Positions 24,794 through 32,525 of a DNA stretch of 32,525 nucleotides are shown here, piece by piece. A program made the translations under genes and the position numbers. The notes below the pieces were generated by a model. It was not told where the DNA came from, ran no database searches, and was given only the letters and a program-made list of their open reading frames with translations. The number at the start of each line of letters is the position of its first letter. Positions within the stretch are counted from its first letter, which is position 1. The DNA is taken from positions 1-32,525 of the forward strand of contig JAADGC010000130.1 of NCBI GenBank assembly GCA_013152585.1, read 5' to 3'. The stretch is from Chloroflexota bacterium. GTDB lineage: Bacteria; Chloroflexota; Anaerolineae; J102.

Positions 24794-26479
24794 ATGCCCC
24801 TGTTCAACGAAGAACAACAAAACCAGCTCCGACAAGAACGCTCCCGTTGGGAAAACACAACCCTGGCCAAAACGCTGGCCCATAAACCTGAGCGTCAGTC
24901 GCAATTCATCACCACCTCATCCGTGCCCGTGCGCCGACTTTACACTCCCCTTGATATCGCCGACAGCGATTACCGACGCGATCTGGGCATGCCCGGTGAA
25001 TATCCCTACACACGGGGTGTCCACAGCACCATGTATCGGGGAAAGCTGTGGACCATGCGCATGTTTGCCGGCTTCGGCACCGCCGAAGAAACCAATCAGC
25101 GCTACAAATATCTGTTATCGCAGGGCAACATGGGCCTTTCTGTTGCCTTCGACATGCCCACCCTTTATGGCTACGACAGCGACGCCCCCGAAGCCCTGGG
25201 CGAATTCGGCAAATGTGGTGTCGCCGTCTCGTCCCTGGCCGATATGGAAACCCTGTTCGATGGCATCCCCATGGGCGAAGTCAGCACCAGCATGACCATC
25301 AACTCGCCCGCGGCCATCCTCTGGGCCATGTACATCGTCGCCGCCGAAAAGCAGGGCTTCCCCCGACAACAGCAGCGGGGCACCATTCAGAACGACATCC
25401 TCAAAGAATACATCGCCCAAAAAGAATTTCTCTTCCCCCCCACCCCCTCCATGCGTCTGGTCACCGACACCATCGAGTTTGGCGCCCGCGAAATGCCGCA
25501 ATGGAACACCATCAGCATCAGCGGTTATCACATCCGCGAAGCAGGCGCCACCGCCGTGCAGGAACTGGCCTTCACCCTTGCCGATGGCTTCGCCTATGTC
25601 GAAGCCGCCCTCGAGCGCGGCCTCGATATCGATGAATTCGCTCCCCGTCTTTCCTTCTTCTTCAACGCCCACAACGACCTCTTCGAAGAGATCGCCAAAT
25701 TCCGGGCAGCGCGACGCATTTGGGCGCGGGCCATGCGCGAAAAATACGCCGCCAAAAACCCCCGCTCGTGGCTGCTGCGCACGCACGCCCAGACCGCCGG
25801 CGTCAGCCTCACTACCCACCAGCCCGAAAACAACATCGTGCGCGTCGCTATACAGGCCCTGGCAGCCATCCTCGGTGGCACCCAAAGCCTGCACACCAAC
25901 AGCATGGACGAAGCCCTGGCCCTGCCCAGCGAAAAGGCCGTCACCATCGCCCTGCGCACCCAACAGATACTCGCCCACGAATCCGGCGTCGCCAATACCA
26001 TCGATCCCCTCGCCGGCTCCTACTATGTGGAACAGTTCACCAACCAGATGGAAGAGGCCGCCAACGACATCTTCCGCCGCATCGCCGGCTTTGGCGGCGT
26101 CATCCCCGCCATCGAGGCAGGCTTCTTCCAGCGTGAGATCGCCGATGCCGCCTACCAATATCAGATGGAAATCGACACCCACCAGCGCACCATCGTTGGC
26201 AGCAACGACTATGTCGATGACGAACCCATCGCCATCCCCCTGCTAAAAATGGACCCCGCCGGCTACGACCGCCAGATAGCCCGCTTGCAGCGCGTGCGCG
26301 CCGAACGGGACCACAGCGCCGTGCAAAAAGCCCTGGCCGACCTGAGCAACTGCGCCCGCGGCACCGACAATCTCATGCCCCCCATCATCGCCGCCGTCCG
26401 GGCCTACGCCACCCTGGGCGAAATCACCAACGTCTTCCGCCACGTCTTCGGCGAATATCACGAACCGGCGTACTTCTAA
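24794..26479 (+). CDS. Methylmalonyl-CoA mutase, large (catalytic) subunit
   Basis: This 561-residue protein is the substrate-binding barrel subunit of the adenosylcobalamin mutase that interconverts methylmalonyl-CoA and succinyl-CoA; the B12 domain is a separate gene. Recognisable blocks are [74 protein letters not shown] and [16 protein letters not shown]. Of the two residues that set specificity in the Propionibacterium enzyme, the Tyr89 position appears to be Phe (MRMFAGFG) and the Arg207 position remains Arg (PSMR). Arg supports a dicarboxylate substrate; the Phe leaves some doubt. GGGAG precedes the ATG. The 560-residue length is typical of the split form. Confidence 0.92.
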   Translation: MPLFNEEQQNQLRQERSRWENTTLAKTLAHKPERQSQFITTSSVPVRRLYTPLDIADSDYRRDLGMPGEYPYTRGVHSTMYRGKLWTMRMFAGFGTAEETNQRYKYLLSQGNMGLSVAFDMPTLYGYDSDAPEALGEFGKCGVAVSSLADMETLFDGIPMGEVSTSMTINSPAAILWAMYIVAAEKQGFPRQQQRGTIQNDILKEYIAQKEFLFPPTPSMRLVTDTIEFGAREMPQWNTISISGYHIREAGATAVQELAFTLADGFAYVEAALERGLDIDEFAPRLSFFFNAHNDLFEEIAKFRAARRIWARAMREKYAAKNPRSWLLRTHAQTAGVSLTTHQPENNIVRVAIQALAAILGGTQSLHTNSMDEALALPSEKAVTIALRTQQILAHESGVANTIDPLAGSYYVEQFTNQMEEAANDIFRRIAGFGGVIPAIEAGFFQREIADAAYQYQMEIDTHQRTIVGSNDYVDDEPIAIPLLKMDPAGYDRQIARLQRVRAERDHSAVQKALADLSNCARGTDNLMPPIIAAVRAYATLGEITNVFRHVFGEYHEPAYF

Positions 26480-26762
26480 CCACACGACCGGCCCCCAATC
26501 CCCCGGCGTAAGCTATGCCCCGGTTCTCCTAAGCTGGCATAGCCACAGGAGAGCATCTCGCAAAGGCGCCAAGAACGCAAAGAAACCAAAAAAGCTGGCT
26601 CTTTTGGATTTCGTGGGGGTCTCAATTCAGATCCCCTGAGATGCGGTTGAAACAAAAAGCTTTGCGCCCTTTGCCACCCTTCGGCGACGCTCAGGACATG
26701 CTTTGCGTTGGAAACCATCAAACACCACCTGACTGCGTACACCCCCTCACAGGAGCTCCACG
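26480..26762. other. Gene-free gap with degenerate repeat
   Basis: This 283-base gap splits the two mutase subunit genes. It contains GCAAAGGCGCCAAGAACGC near 26558 and the roughly complementary TTTGCGCCCTTTGCC near 26661, which resemble common degenerate intergenic repeats rich in CTTTGCG. No credible gene or clear terminator is visible, so read-through to the small subunit is likely. Confidence 0.4.
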
Positions 26763-27167
26763 ATGAAACGTAAAATACGCGTACTAGTCGCCAAACCCGG
26801 TCTCGACGGTCATGATCGCGGCGCCAAAGTCGTGGCCCGCGCCCTGCGCGATGCCGGATTCGAAGTCATCTACACCGGCATCCGCCAAACCCCTGCCATG
26901 ATCGCCGAGGCCGCTCTGCAGGAAGACGTCGACGTCGTCGGCCTCTCCATCCTCTCGGGTGCCCACATGGTGTTGGCTCCCAAAGTCAAACAAGCCCTGA
27001 ACGAACAAGGCATGGACGATGTGCTCATCCTCCTCGGCGGCATCATCCCCGATGAAGATGTTCCCACCTTGCAGGCCATGGGCATCAAAGGCGTCTTCGG
27101 CCCCGGCACGCCCACGCCCCAAATCGTCAAATTCATCCTGCAGGAACTCGCAGAACCTGTCACCTGA
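26763..27167 (+). CDS. Methylmalonyl-CoA mutase, small (B12-binding) subunit
   Basis: This 134-residue protein is a complete cobalamin-binding domain. DGHDRG at residues 15-20 supplies His17, the expected cobalt ligand. SILSGAH and [10 protein letters not shown] are the other conserved B12-pocket segments. It starts with the typical [20 protein letters not shown], and a CAGGAG precedes the ATG. It completes the catalytic subunit encoded upstream and is followed after 21 bases by meaB. Confidence 0.95.
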   Translation: MKRKIRVLVAKPGLDGHDRGAKVVARALRDAGFEVIYTGIRQTPAMIAEAALQEDVDVVGLSILSGAHMVLAPKVKQALNEQGMDDVLILLGGIIPDEDVPTLQAMGIKGVFGPGTPTPQIVKFILQELAEPVT

Positions 27168-27188
27168 CCCTCGCTGTCCCCCACCATT

Positions 27189-28229
27189 ATGGCGCATCCC
27201 CAGTTGAACACCCTGGCCGGCCTCGTCTCCGCCCTGCTGGCTGGCAACCGCCGGGCATTGGCCCGCATCATCTCCCACATCGAAGATAACACGGCACTCG
27301 CCCAACCCCTGCTGGCCGCCCTCTATCCCCGGGCCGGACAAGCCCACATCATCGGCATAACCGGCGCCCCCGGCACCGGCAAATCGACCCTGGTCAACGG
27401 GCTGGCCGGGCTCTACCGGCAGCGCCGGCTCAGCGTAGGCATCATCGCCGTCGATCCCACCAGCCCTTTCAGCGGGGGGGCGCTGCTCGGTGATCGCGTG
27501 CGCATGCGCGATCTGGCGGGCGACCCGGGCGTCTTCATTCGCTCCATGGCCACCCGCGGCAGCCTGGGCGGCCTGGCCCAGGCCACGGCCGACGTCATCA
27601 TGGTGCTGGATGCGGCAGGCTTCGAGCGCATCATCATCGAAACCGTAGGCGTGGGCCAGAGCGAGGTGGAGATCGCCAGCACCGCCTACACGACCGTCGT
27701 GGTCGAAGCCCCCGGCCTGGGCGACGAGGTGCAGGCCATCAAAGCCGGTGTGCTCGAAATCGCCGACATCTTTGCCGTGAACAAAGCCGACCGTGAAGGT
27801 GCCGACCGCACCGTCATGGCATTAAAGATGATGCTCAATCTCGGTATTCCCGACAAGTATCAGATCATGCACCACGGCCGTATGTTACCCGTCACCCTAC
27901 CTCTAGCCAGTGCCCCCGACCAGCAGTGGATCCCGCCCGTCTACAAAACCGTCGCCACCCAAAAGCAAGGGATCAGCGAATTGCTGGAGGGAATCGAAGA
28001 ACACCATCGCTATCTGGTGGCGAGTGGCCGCCGGCAGCTACGCTCACATCTGCGCGCCGCCACCGAGCTACGCATGATTTTGCGCGATACGCTGCTAGAC
28101 CGGGTGCTGGCCGAGCTGGGAACGGCGGCCATCGACGCCATGGTACATGCTGTCGCCCAACGCCAGATCGACCCTTACACCGCCGTCAAACAATGGGTGG
28201 CGGCCTATAATCATCGTCCCACCACCTGA
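27189..28229 (+). CDS. meaB: MeaB-type GTPase, chaperone of methylmalonyl-CoA mutase
   Basis: This 346-residue SIMIBI-class G3E GTPase protects and reloads methylmalonyl-CoA mutase with adenosylcobalamin. Walker A is GITGAPGTGKST near residue 57. The base and switch segments are IIAVDPTSPFSGGALLGDRVRM, ETVGVGQSE and VNKADREGADR. Relatives were formerly annotated as ArgK, an arginine/ornithine transport kinase, which is not supported by this context. Immediate linkage to the B12 subunit fixes the role. The C-terminal helical dimerisation arm is present. It converges on rplL with a shared terminator. Confidence 0.95.
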   Translation: MAHPQLNTLAGLVSALLAGNRRALARIISHIEDNTALAQPLLAALYPRAGQAHIIGITGAPGTGKSTLVNGLAGLYRQRRLSVGIIAVDPTSPFSGGALLGDRVRMRDLAGDPGVFIRSMATRGSLGGLAQATADVIMVLDAAGFERIIIETVGVGQSEVEIASTAYTTVVVEAPGLGDEVQAIKAGVLEIADIFAVNKADREGADRTVMALKMMLNLGIPDKYQIMHHGRMLPVTLPLASAPDQQWIPPVYKTVATQKQGISELLEGIEEHHRYLVASGRRQLRSHLRAATELRMILRDTLLDRVLAELGTAAIDAMVHAVAQRQIDPYTAVKQWVAAYNHRPTT

Positions 28230-28251
28230 TCCTTCACGCCCATCCAAAAAC

Positions 28252-28290
28252 AAAAAACTCCGGCGCCTGACAGGCAAGCCGGAGCTTTTT
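28252..28290. terminator. Bidirectional terminator between meaB and rplL
   Basis: CTCCGGC (28258-28264) and GCCGGAG (28278-28284) form a hairpin with As on the left and Ts on the right. It can therefore end transcripts from both the plus-strand mutase genes and the minus-strand ribosomal operon. Confidence 0.88.
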
Positions 28291-28310
28291 GTGGCAAAGG
28301 GTTCGTGGCG

Positions 28311-28691
28311 TTATTTGATCTCGACAACCGCGCCTTCGGCCTCGAGGGTGGCCTTCGCCTCGGCAGCGGCCTCTTTGCTGACGGCTTCGAGAATGATGGA
28401 GGGAACATCCTCGACCACACCTTTGGCTTCCTTCAGGCCCAAACTGGTGAGGGCACGCACGGCCTTGATGACCTGGATCTTCTTGGCGCCATGGTCCTTG
28501 AGGACGACGTTAAACTCGGTCTGCTCTTCGACCTCTTCCTGGGCGCCAGCAGCGCCAGGAACCATGCCGGCGAAGGCGATGGGGGCCGCAGCGCTGACGC
28601 CCCAGCGTTCTTCGAGCAGTTTCTTCAGTTCAGCGGCTTCCAGCAAAGTCAGCGCGCTCAGTTCTTCGTAAAGTTTTTCAAGATCAGCCAT
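28311..28691 (-). CDS. rplL: Ribosomal protein bL12 (L7/L12)
   Basis: This 126-residue stalk protein recruits translation factors to the ribosome. It has the N-terminal dimerisation helices ([20 protein letters not shown]), an Ala-rich hinge and the C-terminal domain with [23 protein letters not shown] at 28691 is used by family convention. An in-frame TTG at 28700 lies closer to the AAGGAGC sequence and remains possible. It is the last gene of the rplJL unit. Confidence 0.97.
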   Translation of the reverse strand: MADLEKLYEELSALTLLEAAELKKLLEERWGVSAAAPIAFAGMVPGAAGAQEEVEEQTEFNVVLKDHGAKKIQVIKAVRALTSLGLKEAKGVVEDVPSIILEAVSKEAAAEAKATLEAEGAVVEIK

Positions 28692-28779
28692 TGCTATCAA
28701 TGCTCCTTAAGAGTGTCAGGTGTTTAGGTAATGAAATAATGGGGGGCAAGCGAGGAATACCCTCGTTGCCAGGATTGGA

Positions 28780-29325
28780 TCAGGCGGCTTCTGCGGTCTC
28801 GCCACCTTCTTTGTCGATGCGCGCCTGTAACAGAGCAGCCAGGTCGCGATGCGGAGCCGAAATCAGGCTCACCAGCGCTGTCATGGGGCCAGAAATGGCA
28901 CCCACCAGTTGCGCCAACTGCACATCGCGCGAGGGCAGATCGGCCAGGGCCACTGCGCCAGCGGCGTCTAACACAGAATCGCCGAGAATACCGCCATGCA
29001 CACCAAAGCCTTCACCGACTTCTTTGACGAAATCTTTGAGGACTTTAGCGCCAGCAGAGATGTCTTCACCCAGGAAAACAAATCCAACCGGGCCAATCAT
29101 CGCTGCTTCGGGAACCGGCTTGCCGGCTTCCTGCAAAGCCCGGATCATCAACGTCTTCTTAGCAACGACAAATTGAGCATCATTGTTACGTAAGGCATGA
29201 CGCATTTTATCCATTGCCGCGACGCTAATGCCGCGATACTCGCCAACGAGGACGGCATGGCTGTTTTCGATGAATTCTTTGTAAGACGCAATCAGTTCAG
29301 CTTTTCGGGTTCGTGAGATAGGCAA
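28780..29325 (-). CDS. rplJ: Ribosomal protein uL10
   Basis: This 181-residue protein is the base of the ribosomal stalk; it binds 23S rRNA and the bL12 dimers through its C-terminal helix. SRTRKAELIASYKEFIENSH and VAKKTLMIRAL are typical. The start is TTG, not ATG: AAAGGAGGT lies eight bases upstream of it and the translated MPISRTRK fits the family. The L10 leader directly upstream makes its synthesis autoregulated. Confidence 0.97.
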   Translation of the reverse strand: MPISRTRKAELIASYKEFIENSHAVLVGEYRGISVAAMDKMRHALRNNDAQFVVAKKTLMIRALQEAGKPVPEAAMIGPVGFVFLGEDISAGAKVLKDFVKEVGEGFGVHGGILGDSVLDAAGAVALADLPSRDVQLAQLVGAISGPMTALVSLISAPHRDLAALLQARIDKEGGETAEAA

Positions 29326-29333
29326 GTGGTCTC

Positions 29334-29545
29334 ACCTCCTTTTGCCATAAGATGGTTGTTTATCAATATCTCAGCGCCAGAGTTTTCATCAGGAAAAAGA
29401 AAACCTTCGCACCGATGATGCGAAGGTGTACAGTTCGGTCAATCATCGCTGGCGATGACAACCTGCTGTTCTACCCTTCGCCTCGGCAGGAGATTAAGTC
29501 GGATAACCGGCACCTGCTGTCTTCAGCGCTTGAGAGTTCGAACGA
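29334..29545 (-). promoter_or_regulatory. Ribosomal L10 leader (autoregulatory)
   Basis: The minus-strand leader of rplJ contains the conserved L10-binding features GAAGACAGCAGGTGCC (29526-29511) and TTAATCTCCTGCCGAGG (29497-29481), as in the L10 leader family of Bacillus and other bacteria. The L10-L12 complex binds there and promotes termination at the hairpin downstream (29427-29392). This explains the 230-base gap between rplA and rplJ. Confidence 0.85.
29392..29427 (-). terminator. Attenuator terminator of the L10 leader
   Basis: ACCTTCGCA (29403-29411 on the plus strand) and TGCGAAGGT (29419-29427) are perfect complements. On the minus strand they are followed by TTTCTTTTT. It lies inside the L10 leader, before rplJ. 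Confidence 0.9.
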
Positions 29546-29555
29546 ATGATGGGGT

Positions 29556-30272
29556 TTAGAGACGATTACGCAGATCCTCCAGGTCGCTCACATCGATGCG
29601 AGCGGAGGGGCTCATGGTGGTGGAGATGTAAGCTCTGCGGATGTAGACGCCTTTGCTCGATGCCGGTTTGTTGCGCACCACAGAATCGACCACAGTAGCC
29701 AGGTTGTCGAGGAGTGCCTCTACTTCGAAATCGCGTTTGCCAAAGGGAATATGGATATTGGCGGTTTTATCGACACGATATTCAACACGACCCTTACGGG
29801 CTTCCTCGATCACACGTGCAATCTCGTTGCCTTGCGCGATGGTGCCCGCTTTGGGAGTAGGCATCATCCCCCGGGGCCCCAGTATACGGCCCAACCGGCC
29901 GACTTTGCTCATGGCTCGGGGAATGGCGATGGCCATATCGAAATCGAGCCAGCCGCCTTGCACCTTGCTGACCATCTCCTCCAGGCCCACATAGTCAGCA
30001 CCGGCCTCCTCGGCAATGGTCGCTTCTTCGCCATCGGCAAAGACAAGGATGCGGACTGTTTTTCCCGTGCCACGCGGCAACACGACAACGCCACGCACCA
30101 TTTGATCGGCATGACGCGGATCCACGCCCATACGCAAATGCAATTCGAAAGTCTCATTAAAACGGGCTGTGGTGTTAGCTTTCAAGAATTCGACAATCTC
30201 AGCCGGGGCGTAGGTACGCTCGCGGTCGATCTGTGCGGCAATAAGGTTGAAATTCTTACCGTGTTTAGCCAT
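29556..30272 (-). CDS. rplA: Ribosomal protein uL1
   Basis: This 238-residue protein of the L1 stalk binds 23S rRNA near the E site. Conserved blocks are VVVLPRGTGKTVRILVFADG, GRLGRILGPRGMMPTPKAGT and GKRDFEVEALLDNL. ATG at 30272 is preceded by CAGGAG; the frame is open further upstream but without family support. It follows rplK after a 212-base gap that contains a palindromic repeat. Confidence 0.98.
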   Translation of the reverse strand: MAKHGKNFNLIAAQIDRERTYAPAEIVEFLKANTTARFNETFELHLRMGVDPRHADQMVRGVVVLPRGTGKTVRILVFADGEEATIAEEAGADYVGLEEMVSKVQGGWLDFDMAIAIPRAMSKVGRLGRILGPRGMMPTPKAGTIAQGNEIARVIEEARKGRVEYRVDKTANIHIPFGKRDFEVEALLDNLATVVDSVVRNKPASSKGVYIRRAYISTTMSPSARIDVSDLEDLRNRL

Positions 30273-30406
30273 GATAAAACTCCTGTGGTCATAGCGGGCG
30301 TCGTGCACCCTGCCACTGAGAATGAGGAAAAAAGGAGGACAGACAGAGTTGCCCGCCCCCGACAATCAACTTAAGAATCGTGCAAAAATGAATTCCCGTT
30401 TTTGAC

Positions 30407-30470
30407 CTCCGTGAGGTGGTCAGAAGTGCTGCCTGCACCGAAATATCGGTGCCGACCTGCCGGAGGTTCA
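30407..30470. repeat. Palindromic repeat between rplK and rplA
   Basis: GACCTCCGTGAGGTGGTC and, about 30 bases on, GCCGACCTGCCGGAGG form imperfect inverted arms around a small hairpin CACCGAAATATCGGTG. The layout is like the element at 465-526, so this is probably the same repeat family inserted within the ribosomal operon. The rest of 30273-30484 shows no gene. Confidence 0.5.
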
Positions 30471-30484
30471 TTCGAGACAAACAC

Positions 30485-30913
30485 TTAGTCTTCGACAATC
30501 TCCAGGCCCATGCTGCGGGCGCTGCCTTCGATCTGGCGCATAGCCCCTTCGCTATCGATGGCGTTGAGATCTTTCATCTTGGTTTCGGCGATCTCACGTA
30601 CTTGCGAGCGGGTGACCGTACCGACCTTCGTCGCCAGAGGATCTCCGGAACCACTTTTTACACCGGCAGCTTTCTTCAGCAAATCGGAGGCCGGAGGTGT
30701 TTTGGTGATGAAGTTGAAGGAGCCATCGGTAAAGACCGTGATTTCGGCGGGAATGATGTTGCCGATCATGGTGGACGTGCGGGCATTGTACTCCTTGCAA
30801 AAACCAACGATATTAATGCCATGCTGTCCCAGGGCAGGGCCCACGGGAGGGGCGGGGGTCGCCTTACCAGCAGGAAGCTGTAAGGTGACAATTGCTTTAA
30901 CTTTCTTAGCCAT
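30485..30913 (-). CDS. rplK: Ribosomal protein uL11
   Basis: This 142-residue protein of the GTPase-associated centre binds 23S r[23 protein letters not shown] and [15 protein letters not shown] are the hallmark N-terminal segments; the RNA-binding C-terminus ends [19 protein letters not shown]. Length is exactly typical. GGAGC precedes the ATG. It is 87 bases downstream of nusG. Confidence 0.99.
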   Translation of the reverse strand: MAKKVKAIVTLQLPAGKATPAPPVGPALGQHGINIVGFCKEYNARTSTMIGNIIPAEITVFTDGSFNFITKTPPASDLLKKAAGVKSGSGDPLATKVGTVTRSQVREIAETKMKDLNAIDSEGAMRQIEGSARSMGLEIVED

Positions 30914-31000
30914 GAAATGCTCCGATATTTGATATCTAGAGGGCTAGCATAGAAACGCCAAGGATTTAGAACGGCGATAAGCTAGCTTATGATGATGAAT

Positions 31001-31672
31001 TTACGATTTTTCTAATTGCAGAAAATCAACTTCGACCGGGGTCTCGCGTCCAAAAATGGAGATAAGCACCTTGGCTTTGCCGTGCTCGACATCGAGATCA
31101 TCGACAATACCATGAAAATCGCCGAAAGCGCCTTCGGTCACGCGCACGCGGTCTCCGATCTTGAAGTTGACCTGAACGTGCGGTTCGGCCGCTTCGATCC
31201 GGCTCATGATGCGCTCAACCTCGACCGCACTAAGCGGTGTAGGACGATTTCCGATGCCTACAAAGCCGGTCACGCCGGGGGTATTCCGCACGGCATACCA
31301 GCTATCGTCGTTCAGGATCATCTGCACCAGGATGTAGCCCGGGAAAACACGGCGCTGCACGACGCGTCGTTCGCCTTCTCTGAGTTCGATCTGTTCTTCG
31401 GTGGGCACAATCACCTGAAAAATCAGGTTGGATTTAGCCATCGATTGAATGCGGTGCTCAAGGTTTTTCTTGACCTTGGTTTCCATGCCCGAGTAGGAAT
31501 GGACCACGTACCAGGCGCGACCATCGTCAACCTCGCTGAGGTCGGCAACATCAGCTTCAGATGAAGCCTTCGTTGCATCTGGTTGGGGCGCATCGACCGA
31601 TTCGGCATCAGGATGAAGTTCGGTGGACGTTGTTAGTTCGTCGTCCGGGCGTTCGATTTGAGAATCAGTCAC
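31001..31672 (-). CDS. nusG: Transcription elongation/termination factor NusG
   Basis: This roughly 223-residue NusG contacts RNA polymerase through its NGN domain (WYVVHSYSGMETKVKKNLEH, FPGYILVQM, NTPGVTGFVG) and ribosome S10 or Rho through its C-terminal KOW domain (GDRVRVTEGAFGDFHGIVDD). About 50 acidic residues (TDSQIERPDDELTT and onward) precede the NGN domain and look disordered. GTG at 31672 is chosen because AGGA lies seven bases upstream. A GTG at 31705 in the same frame would add eleven residues but lacks a ribosome-binding site. It follows secE closely. Confidence 0.93.
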   Translation of the reverse strand: MTDSQIERPDDELTTSTELHPDAESVDAPQPDATKASSEADVADLSEVDDGRAWYVVHSYSGMETKVKKNLEHRIQSMAKSNLIFQVIVPTEEQIELREGERRVVQRRVFPGYILVQMILNDDSWYAVRNTPGVTGFVGIGNRPTPLSAVEVERIMSRIEAAEPHVQVNFKIGDRVRVTEGAFGDFHGIVDDLDVEHGKAKVLISIFGRETPVEVDFLQLEKS

Positions 31673-31725
31673 GGGGTGATCCTGAGGTGCGGGAAACACA
31701 CGCACGTTGAACGGAAAACAAAAGA

Positions 31726-31950
31726 CTAACGATAAATGAAAAAGTCCATCAATTGGGCGCCTACGGCATCAATCACGCCCAAAATAAAAGACATCGCCAC
31801 TGTTACGACCAACACGATGCCGCTCAAGCGCAACCATTCCTGGCGCGTAGGCCATGTTACCTTGGCCAATTCGGCACGGGTCTCACGCAGATAGCGCATA
31901 ACCGGATTTGTTTTTGCTTTTGCAGGGGCATCAGTTTTCGCTTTTGCCAT
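31726..31950 (-). CDS. secE: Preprotein translocase subunit SecE
   Basis: This 74-residue single-spanning subunit clamps the SecY channel. It has the conserved amphipathic segment YLRETRAELAKVTWPTRQEW followed by one transmembrane helix (about residues 43-65). A Lys/Ala-rich N-terminus precedes it. GGAGC lies upstream of the ATG. The secE-nusG-rplK order is the usual bacterial one. Confidence 0.96.
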   Translation of the reverse strand: MAKAKTDAPAKAKTNPVMRYLRETRAELAKVTWPTRQEWLRLSGIVLVVTVAMSFILGVIDAVGAQLMDFFIYR

Positions 31951-32055
31951 ATAGAATGCTCCAAAGAAAGATTGCTGTCAGGTGCTGGGGAACACCTGGC
32001 CTTTACGGTTTAAGACACCGCCCCAGGGTGGGAAACGGTGTCTTGCAACAACGAA

Positions 32056-32128
<73 letters not shown>

Positions 32129-32164
32129 TCGGCAGTCAAGACAGGCGGGACATAATAGGATACC

Positions 32165-32329
32165 CTATTTTGTTTCGCGATGCAAGCGGTGAGCCCGACA
32201 GCGAGGGCAATATTTCTGCAGTTCCAGGCGGCCAGTCTGCGTGCGCCGATTTTTACTTGTGAGATAGGTGCGCTCCTTGCACTCGGTGCAAGCCAGCGTT
32301 ACTAAAGTGCGGTTACCTTTCTTTGCCAC
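32165..32329 (-). CDS. rpmG: Ribosomal protein bL33
   Basis: This 54-residue protein of the large subunit starts [20 protein letters not shown] from a GTG codon. The two Cys pairs CTEC and CPRC form a zinc ribbon, so this is the Zn-binding (C+) form. It ends in a basic HRLHRETK tail. No strong ribosome-binding site is visible. It lies between tuf and tRNA-Trp. Confidence 0.95.
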   Translation of the reverse strand: MAKKGNRTLVTLACTECKERTYLTSKNRRTQTGRLELQKYCPRCRAHRLHRETK

Positions 32330-32427
32330 GGTACTTTACTCGGTCCATTGAAAAATGGGTGAAGGGAGCAGATGTAAGACCTGCCCCCAAGGATATCGTT
32401 TATCGGTTGAGAGATGGAGCGTCGGGC

Positions 32428-32525
32428 TTAGGCGATGATCTCGGTGATCACGCCGGCGCCGACGGTTCGGCCGCCTTCTCGAATCGCAAAGTGGCTGCCT
32501 GCTTCCAACGCCACGGGCACGATCA
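32428..32525 (-). CDS. tuf: Elongation factor Tu, C-terminal end (partial)
   Basis: Only the last 32 codons are inside the window. The translation contains [20 protein letters not shown] and ends AGVITEIIA, the invariant C-terminus of EF-Tu, the GTPase that delivers aminoacyl-tRNA. The gene continues beyond the right edge. Location before rpmG and secE is typical. Confidence 0.95.
   Translation of the reverse strand, partial: IVPVALEAGSHFAIREGGRTVGAGVITEIIA

Overview
This is about 32.5 kb of moderately GC-rich bacterial chromosome, densely coded on both strands. The minus-strand order tuf, rpmG, tRNA-Trp, secE, nusG, rplK, rplA, rplJ, rplL at the right end is bacterial. Several things suggest an anaerobic or facultative member of the Chloroflexota (Anaerolineae-like): a class A RNase P RNA, 2-oxoacid:ferredoxin oxidoreductase, tungsten-type aldehyde:ferredoxin oxidoreductase, pyruvate phosphate dikinase, methylmalonyl-CoA mutase with MeaB, and a recX-rny pair. 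The phylum call is an inference from gene content, not a proof.

Layout. 1-645 is gene-poor and rich in palindromic repeats. 730-3301 (+) holds a PIG-L deacetylase, a membrane-anchored alpha/beta hydrolase, and an iodothyronine-deiodinase-like thioredoxin-fold protein whose reading frame crosses an in-frame TGA exactly at the deiodinase selenocysteine position. 3518-6247 (-) is ppdK. 6533-11004 (-) is a Phe/Tyr operon: aroH-type chorismate mutase, prephenate dehydratase, two tandem DAHP synthases and prephenate dehydrogenase. Its leader (promoter 11440-11468) encodes a Phe/Tyr-rich peptide followed by mutually exclusive antiterminator and terminator hairpins, the layout of a ribosome-mediated attenuator. 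11601-12159 (-) carries four tRNAs (Leu, Ala, Gly, Phe), preceded by rnpB. 12996-15590 has a MoaD-like protein and a small partner (+) converging on an aldehyde:ferredoxin oxidoreductase (-).

15861-16025 is a palindromic repeat element. It lies just upstream of a recA remnant that lacks the ATPase half, followed by recX and rny (+). 19269-28229 (+) contains an AI-2E family permease, a CBS protein, korA, a korB fused to CBS domains, then the two methylmalonyl-CoA mutase subunits and MeaB. The rest (-) is the ribosomal/transcription cluster, with an L10 autoregulatory leader.

How the genes work together. KorAB makes or uses 2-oxoglutarate with ferredoxin and is probably gated by adenylate-binding CBS modules. 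MCM/MeaB connects propionyl/methylmalonyl-CoA to succinyl-CoA. PPDK interconverts pyruvate and PEP, and PEP feeds the DAHP synthases of the aromatic operon. The observations most worth a second look are the deiodinase-like selenoprotein, the Phe/Tyr attenuator, the truncated recA at its usual locus, the KorB-CBS fusion, and the leader terminator of the AOR gene.
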